NCBI GenBank assembly: GCA_913044155.1
Contig: CAJWNF010000036.1
Coordinates: 1 to 6,123 of the forward strand
Source: an uncultured Gammaproteobacteria bacterium
Lineage (GTDB): Bacteria; Pseudomonadota; Gammaproteobacteria; PS1; Thioglobaceae
Direction of reading: 5' to 3'
DNA: 6,123 nucleotides
Numbering within the stretch: the first letter of the stretch is position 1; every line of letters begins with the position of its first letter. This document shows positions 1 through 6,123 of this stretch, in pieces. Both the position numbers and the translations under genes were made by a program. The notes below the pieces were generated by a model. The model was not told where the DNA came from and did no database searches. It saw only the letters and a program-made list of their open reading frames with translations.

Positions 1-340
1 AGACTTCTTGGTCTGATTGTGCATTAGACATTGCTTCTTCGGCACGCTGTTTGGCTTCAATAGCTTTAGCTTCGTCTAGGTCATTTGCACGAATAGCTGT
101 ATCAGAAAAGATAGTCACAGTATGCGGTTGAACCTCAACGATACCGCCAGAGACATAAATTGACTCAACCCCATTTTCTGTTTCAACTCTTACTTCTCCA
201 GGCTTAAGTGTGCTAATCAGTGGCACATGCTGTGGATAGACACCAATCTCACCCATAGTAGCAGGCGCAAACACACAGTTTGCATCGCCTGAGTAGATTT
301 CCTCAGTCGCACTAACTACATCAACATGAATTACTGACAT
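1..340 (-). CDS. atpC: F1Fo ATP synthase epsilon subunit, 3' end cut off by window edge
   Basis: Epsilon is the small rotor subunit of F1; it sits at the foot of gamma on the c-ring, couples rotation to proton flow and can inhibit ATP hydrolysis. The frame starts with ATG at 340 and stays open to base 1, giving 113 residues plus one base; the E. coli protein has 139, so about 25 C-terminal residues should be missing. The N-terminal beta-sandwich (about residues 1-85) is clear, with [12 protein letters not shown] at 30-41 and [10 protein letters not shown] at 63-72. The start of the C-terminal helical hairpin follows, with LDEA at 88-91. The ATG directly abuts the atpD stop codon, so translation is probably coupled to atpD. 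A GGAG at 350-353, inside atpD and 9 bases from the ATG, supports this start. The fold and operon position make the identity secure; only the end is unseen. Confidence 0.97.
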   Translation of the reverse strand, partial: MSVIHVDVVSATEEIYSGDANCVFAPATMGEIGVYPQHVPLISTLKPGEVRVETENGVESIYVSGGIVEVQPHTVTIFSDTAIRANDLDEAKAIEAKQRAEEAMSNAQSDQEV

Positions 341-1744
<1,404 letters not shown>

Positions 1745-2608
1745 CTAAACAGCAGCCGCGCCACCTACAATCTCAGAAATCTCCTGAGTTATTGCGGCTT
1801 GCCTTGCCTTATTGTAAATTAACCCTAACTCTTTAATCATATCTCCAGCATTGTCAGTTGCACTCTTCATCGCAATCATACGAGATGATTGCTCACAAGC
1901 CATATTTTCAACAATGCCTTGGTAAACCAAGGCTTCGATATAGCGAACCAACAATGCAGTTAATGCATCTTCGGCATCTGGTTCGTAAATATAATCCCAA
2001 TAGTGGTCCATGCCTTCAGTCTCTGTGATCTCCATTGGCACAATTTGTTTAACAGTAGGAACTTGGGTCATGGTATTTTCAAACATGTTGTAAGCGATCA
2101 TGATTTGATTAAGCTCGCCTGCATCATATCGATCTAACATTACTTTAATCGCACCTAAAAGGTCATCAAAGTGAGGCGTGTCTCCAAGATCAGTCAAAAC
2201 AGATGCAATGTTTAAACCAGTATTTTTGAAGAACGAGGTGGCCTTTTTACCAATCGTACAGAGCTCAATCTCAATGCTGTCTGATTGCCAAACGGCTATA
2301 TCTTTCAAAAGACTTCTAAACAAATTGTTGTTTAAACCACCGCAAAGACCTCTATCACTTGAGATAACGATAACTCCAATACGCTTAAGCTCATCAGAGG
2401 CCATCATATAAGGGTGGTTAAACTCAGAATTGGCATGAGTTAAGTGTCCAATAACCTTAAGAATTTTTTCAGAATATGGACGTGAAGCCCGCATCCTGTC
2501 CTGTGCTTTTTTCATCTTAGAAGCAGCAACCATTTCCATGGCTGAAGTAATCTTCTGAGTATTTTGAATACTCGAGATTTGCGTCCTAATTTCCTTACCT
2601 ACTGCCAT
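1745..2608 (-). CDS. atpG: F1Fo ATP synthase gamma subunit (central shaft)
   Basis: Gamma is the rotating shaft: its paired N- and C-terminal helices form a coiled coil inside the alpha3beta3 head, and its globular part sits on the c-ring with epsilon. The protein is complete at 287 residues, the same length as in E. coli. The N-terminal helix holds the conserved [17 protein letters not shown] (16-32). The central domain has [10 protein letters not shown] at 84-93. The C-terminal helix ends in the gamma signature [14 protein letters not shown] (273-286). The start is six bases after the atpA TAG stop; only a weak GG lies at a suitable distance, inside the end of atpA, so translation is probably coupled to atpA termination. 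The stop is TAG. No frameshift or lost residue is seen. The region around residues 144-214 is the least familiar part of the protein, which is normal for gamma. Confidence 0.98.
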   Translation of the reverse strand: MAVGKEIRTQISSIQNTQKITSAMEMVAASKMKKAQDRMRASRPYSEKILKVIGHLTHANSEFNHPYMMASDELKRIGVIVISSDRGLCGGLNNNLFRSLLKDIAVWQSDSIEIELCTIGKKATSFFKNTGLNIASVLTDLGDTPHFDDLLGAIKVMLDRYDAGELNQIMIAYNMFENTMTQVPTVKQIVPMEITETEGMDHYWDYIYEPDAEDALTALLVRYIEALVYQGIVENMACEQSSRMIAMKSATDNAGDMIKELGLIYNKARQAAITQEISEIVGGAAAV

Positions 2609-2614
2609 AGTTTT

Positions 2615-4156
2615 CTACCAAGTATGGTTAGCTTTAAAGTCATCAATCGCAGCCTGAAGTCCTGCAGCAATGTCGTCGTCGTAATCGCCAGACTCATTGA
2701 TTTTAGCCATCAAGTCAGCTTGGTTTGCATTCATGTATGCCAAAAGTGACGCTTCAAAATCAACCACTTTATTAACCTCAACATCATCCAAAGCGCCACA
2801 GTTTGCAGCAAAAAGCGATGCTGCAGTTTCGGCAACATTCAGAGGTGAGTATTGCGCTTGCTTCATCAGCTCAGTGACGCGTTGGCCACGATCAATTTGT
2901 GCTTTGGTTTCTGCATCAAGGTCTGATGCAAACTGAGCAAAAGCTGCTAATTCACGGTACTGCGCCAGGTCTAGACGTATGCCTCCGCCTAACTTCTTAA
3001 TAGATTTAGTCTGTGCAGCACCACCAACACGCGAGACCGAAAGACCAGCATTAATCGCAGGACGAATGCCGGCGTTAAATAGGTCAGTTTCTAAAAAGAT
3101 CTGACCATCTGTAATTGAAATTACATTGGTTGGCACGAAAGCAGATACGTCACCCGCTTGCGTCTCAATAATTGGTAGGGCGGTTAAAGAGCCCGTCTTC
3201 CCCTTAACTTTACCATTAGTTATTTTTTCTACATAATCAGCATTCACTCGTGATGCTCTTTCCAATAAACGAGAGTGCAAATAGAATACGTCTCCTGGGT
3301 ACGCTTCACGACCTGGTGGACGCCTCAAAAGAAGTGATACTTGTCGATAAGCCCAGGCTTGTTTAGTTAGGTCGTCATAAATAATAAGTGCGTCTTCTCC
3401 ACGATCACGAAAATACTCTCCCATTGCACAACCAGCGTACGGAGCAATGTACTGAAGCGCCGCAGAGTCTGATGCAGATGCCGAAACAATAATAGTATGC
3501 TCAAGTGCGTCGTGCTCTTCTAGCTTATGAACAACTGCCGCAACTGAAGAAGCTTTCTGACCGATGGCAACATAAATACATTTAACGCCGGTACCTTTTT
3601 GGTTAATGATGGTATCTACAGCAACTGCAGTTTTTCCAGTTTGGCGATCACCAATAATTAATTCACGCTGGCCACGACCGATTGGCACCATTGAGTCAAT
3701 CGCTTTAATGCCTGTTTGGATTGGTTGACTAACTGATTGTCTTTCAATTACACCTGGAGCAACAACCTCAAGGGGACGAGAGGCAGAAGCTTTAATTTCG
3801 CCCTTGCCTTCAATATCAACCCCAAGCGGGTTGACGACACGACCTAAAAGTTCACTGCCAACTGGTACTTCCATAATTCGATTTGTACACTTAACGGTAT
3901 CTCCTTCAGAAATATGCAGGTATCCACCCAATACAACCGCACCAACTGAATCTTGCTCAAGATTAAGCGCCAGACCAAAAGTATTACCGGGAAATTCTAG
4001 CATTTCACCAAACTGTGCATCAGCCAAACCATGAATACGAACGATTCCATCGCTCACACTGATTACTGTGCCTTCTGTGCGGGCTTCTGCTGAAAAGTCA
4101 AAACCCTCTATTTCTTTTTTAATTAAATCACTGATTTCAGAAGCGTTTAATTGCAT
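2615..4156 (-). CDS. atpA: F1Fo ATP synthase alpha subunit
   Basis: Alpha alternates with beta in the F1 head; it binds nucleotide at non-catalytic sites and supplies the arginine finger to the catalytic ones. The protein is complete at 513 residues, identical in length to E. coli AtpA. Visible elements: N-terminal helix and beta-barrel (about 1-95), Walker A GDRQTGKT at 169-176 with Lys175, Walker B region DALIIYDD at 255-262, the block [17 protein letters not shown] at 275-291, Ser347, and the signature [10 protein letters not shown] at 366-375 followed by the arginine finger Arg376. Cysteines 90, 193 and 243 occupy the E. coli positions. The acidic C-terminal domain ends in HTW, comparable to the QSW end of the E. 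coli protein. AGAGG lies 6 bases upstream of the ATG, one of the clearest ribosome sites here. The gap to atpH is 21 bases. The stop is TAG, six bases before atpG. Confidence 0.99.
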   Translation of the reverse strand: MQLNASEISDLIKKEIEGFDFSAEARTEGTVISVSDGIVRIHGLADAQFGEMLEFPGNTFGLALNLEQDSVGAVVLGGYLHISEGDTVKCTNRIMEVPVGSELLGRVVNPLGVDIEGKGEIKASASRPLEVVAPGVIERQSVSQPIQTGIKAIDSMVPIGRGQRELIIGDRQTGKTAVAVDTIINQKGTGVKCIYVAIGQKASSVAAVVHKLEEHDALEHTIIVSASASDSAALQYIAPYAGCAMGEYFRDRGEDALIIYDDLTKQAWAYRQVSLLLRRPPGREAYPGDVFYLHSRLLERASRVNADYVEKITNGKVKGKTGSLTALPIIETQAGDVSAFVPTNVISITDGQIFLETDLFNAGIRPAINAGLSVSRVGGAAQTKSIKKLGGGIRLDLAQYRELAAFAQFASDLDAETKAQIDRGQRVTELMKQAQYSPLNVAETAASLFAANCGALDDVEVNKVVDFEASLLAYMNANQADLMAKINESGDYDDDIAAGLQAAIDDFKANHTW

Positions 4157-4162
4157 AACTAA

Positions 4163-4169
4163 CCTCTCT
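4163..4169 (-). promoter_or_regulatory. Ribosome binding site of atpA
   Basis: AGAGAGG on the coding strand lies 6 bases before the atpA ATG, in the 21-base gap after atpH. It is a clear site for independent initiation of the three-copy alpha subunit. Confidence 0.65.
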
Positions 4170-4177
4170 ATATATAA

Positions 4178-4726
4178 TTAATTTACAGACAAGCACACAC
4201 TTAACGCGTCTACTTTTGCCTTAATTGATGTATCGATTACTTTGTCGCCTTCCTTAATAATCACGCCGCCTTTTAGTGTCTCATCAACGACAGTATCGAT
4301 AGTTACTGTTGTTTTGTGCTTGCTTGTCAAATCGTCAACGATTGCCTTTTCTTCTGCCTCGGTTAACTCGAATGCACTCACAACTTGAAAACTCTTACTC
4401 TGATTTGCATTGGAGACTGCAGACTCAAATGCAGAATAAATACTGCCAAATGCGTCTGTACGTCCATTATTAAGAATAAGATTTATAAATGCTGACTCTT
4501 GTTTGTTCAATTCTCTAGAGGTTGCTTTTTCAAGTAGCGCACAAATCAATTCAATCTTTTTATCCTTGCTTATGCCAGGGGAAGCAATGAAGGCTTGTGT
4601 AGCTTCGTCAGCCATAATTGAACTAGCAGTGCTTAATATTTCGCTCCACTCGGATAGTGAACCATTCTTCTCTGCAATTTCAAAAATTGCTTGTGCGTAA
4701 GGCTTGGCAATTGTTGATAGTTCCAT
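4178..4726 (-). CDS. atpH: F1Fo ATP synthase delta subunit (stator cap)
   Basis: Delta (OSCP-type) sits on top of the F1 head and holds it to the b-subunit stalk so that the head does not spin with gamma. The protein is complete at 182 residues, slightly longer than the 177 of E. coli. The N-terminal six-helix domain starts with the typical IAKPYAQAIFEIA (6-18). The C-terminal domain carries the full delta signature at 141-160, with the conserved LKGGVIIKEG at its end. As usual for delta, the middle and C-terminal tail are weakly conserved; the tail here ends in CLSVN. The start lies nine bases after the atpF stop, with only a short AGG (4735-4737) overlapping that stop codon, so coupling to atpF is likely. 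No truncation or frameshift is seen. Confidence 0.97.
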   Translation of the reverse strand: MELSTIAKPYAQAIFEIAEKNGSLSEWSEILSTASSIMADEATQAFIASPGISKDKKIELICALLEKATSRELNKQESAFINLILNNGRTDAFGSIYSAFESAVSNANQSKSFQVVSAFELTEAEEKAIVDDLTSKHKTTVTIDTVVDETLKGGVIIKEGDKVIDTSIKAKVDALSVCLSVN

Positions 4727-4734
4727 AGCTCTAA

Positions 4735-4738
4735 CCTA
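4735..4738 (-). promoter_or_regulatory. Weak ribosome site of atpH overlapping the atpF stop
   Basis: The atpF stop TAG is followed by G, giving TAGG 8 bases before the atpH ATG. This short match overlaps the upstream stop codon, so ribosomes ending atpF are likely to restart on atpH. Confidence 0.4.
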
Positions 4739-5206
4739 TAGTGATTTAGACAATTTGGAAAGCATATCTTTATGCGTCTTGTCATCAACTTCTTTTTCTA
4801 AGACAGAATTAACGCCCTGCATAACCAAAGTCGAAACTTGGCCTTTTAGCTCATTACGTGCTTTAACAATTTCTTGATCAAGCTCAGCCTTCGCATGTGC
4901 TTTAATCTTATCTGCCTCTTCAGAGGCTGCACCTTTAGCGTTATCAATCATGACGTTTGCTTGCTTGTCCGCATTAGCAATAATATCAGCTGCTTGGTTT
5001 TTAGTGCTTGCTAGTAGCTCTCCAGCATTTTTCTGAGCTTGTGCGTGTTCTTCTTTGCCACGCTCAGCTGCTTGCAAGCCATCTTCAATGCTCTTCTTAC
5101 GTGCTGCCATCGCCTCAACAAGTGGTGGCCAGATAAATTTCATGCAAAACCAGACAAACATGGCAAACATGATTGTTTCTCCGACTAGCGTAAGGTTAAT
5201 ATTCAT
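4736..5206 (-). CDS. atpF: F1Fo ATP synthase b subunit (peripheral stalk)
   Basis: Subunit b is present twice per enzyme; it is anchored in the membrane beside subunit a and runs as a long coiled coil up to delta, forming the stator. The protein is complete at 156 residues, the same as in E. coli. One N-terminal membrane helix spans about residues 6-26 and ends in the family motif [10 protein letters not shown] (20-29). Arg36, conserved at the membrane exit, is present. From about 32 to 125 the chain is alanine- and charge-rich and predicted to be helical coiled coil. The last ~20 residues should bind delta. The start matches the E. coli N-terminus and has AAAGG 9 bases upstream. The gap to atpE is 32 bases; the stop is TAG. 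There is a single b gene between atpE and atpH, with no b/b' pair, which fits a gammaproteobacterial operon. Confidence 0.98.
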   Translation of the reverse strand: MNINLTLVGETIMFAMFVWFCMKFIWPPLVEAMAARKKSIEDGLQAAERGKEEHAQAQKNAGELLASTKNQAADIIANADKQANVMIDNAKGAASEEADKIKAHAKAELDQEIVKARNELKGQVSTLVMQGVNSVLEKEVDDKTHKDMLSKLSKSL

Positions 5207-5215
5207 AGCTAAATA

Positions 5216-5220
5216 CCTTT
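5216..5220 (-). promoter_or_regulatory. Ribosome binding site of atpF
   Basis: AAAGG on the coding strand lies 9 bases before the atpF ATG, inside the 32-base AT-rich gap after atpE. It supports the chosen start, and there is no competing Met with a better site. Confidence 0.6.
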
Positions 5221-5238
5221 ATTTAGTTAAAAAACAAA

Positions 5239-6123
<885 letters not shown>

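Noticed and set aside
1916..1933. Perfect inverted repeat GCCTTGG-TAAA-CCAAGGC, able to form a 7-bp hairpin.
   Set aside because: It lies inside atpG, in codons for ALVYQG (residues 226-231), which fit the family, and no T run follows on the transcribed strand, so it is not an intrinsic terminator. A single short palindrome in 6 kb is expected by chance.
2178..2936. Open frames of 61-79 codons on the plus strand opposite atpG and atpA.
   Set aside because: They lie opposite strongly conserved coding sequence, have no family resemblance or convincing ribosome site, and look like by-products of codon composition on the other strand. The same holds for plus-strand frames opposite atpA (3804-4034), atpH (4503-4700), atpF (5055-5291) and atpE (5318-5500).

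Overview
The window is a housekeeping segment from a bacterial chromosome: most of the F1Fo ATP synthase operon, read entirely from the minus strand. Transcription runs from high to low coordinates in the order atpB (a, 5' end cut off), atpE (c), atpF (b), atpH (delta), atpA (alpha), atpG (gamma), atpD (beta), atpC (epsilon, 3' end cut off). This is the classical BEFHAGDC order, with Fo membrane genes first and F1 genes after. No IS element, phage gene, RNA gene, CRISPR array, origin or foreign cargo gene is visible, and no stretch over 34 bases lies outside a gene.

The organism is most likely a gammaproteobacterium. Subunit lengths (c 80, b 156, delta 182, alpha 513, gamma 287, beta 459 residues) are the same as, or within a few residues of, those recalled for Escherichia coli, and the sequences align with the E. 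coli subunits essentially end to end. The DNA looks moderately AT-rich by eye, which suits marine or symbiotic sulfur-oxidiser relatives such as the SUP05/Thioglobus group, but that placement is a guess.

Layout by region: 1-340 is atpC (epsilon, 113 codons present); 341-1720 atpD; 1745-2608 atpG; 2615-4156 atpA; 4178-4726 atpH; 4736-5206 atpF; 5239-5481 atpE; 5516-6123 atpB (201 codons present, reading on beyond the window edge). No promoter or terminator is seen, as expected for the inside of an operon.

Together the products form the rotary ATP synthase. Protons cross through subunit a (essential Arg present) and the c-ring (Asp61), turning gamma and epsilon inside the alpha3beta3 head, where ATP is made; b and delta form the stator. 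All catalytic and coupling residues checked are intact, so this should be a working, proton-type enzyme.

No new biological system was found. The most interesting pattern is in the gene junctions: multi-copy subunits (c, b, alpha, beta) have gaps of 21-34 bases with their own Shine-Dalgarno sequence, while single-copy subunits (delta, gamma, epsilon) have gaps of 0-9 bases and depend on the end of the preceding gene.
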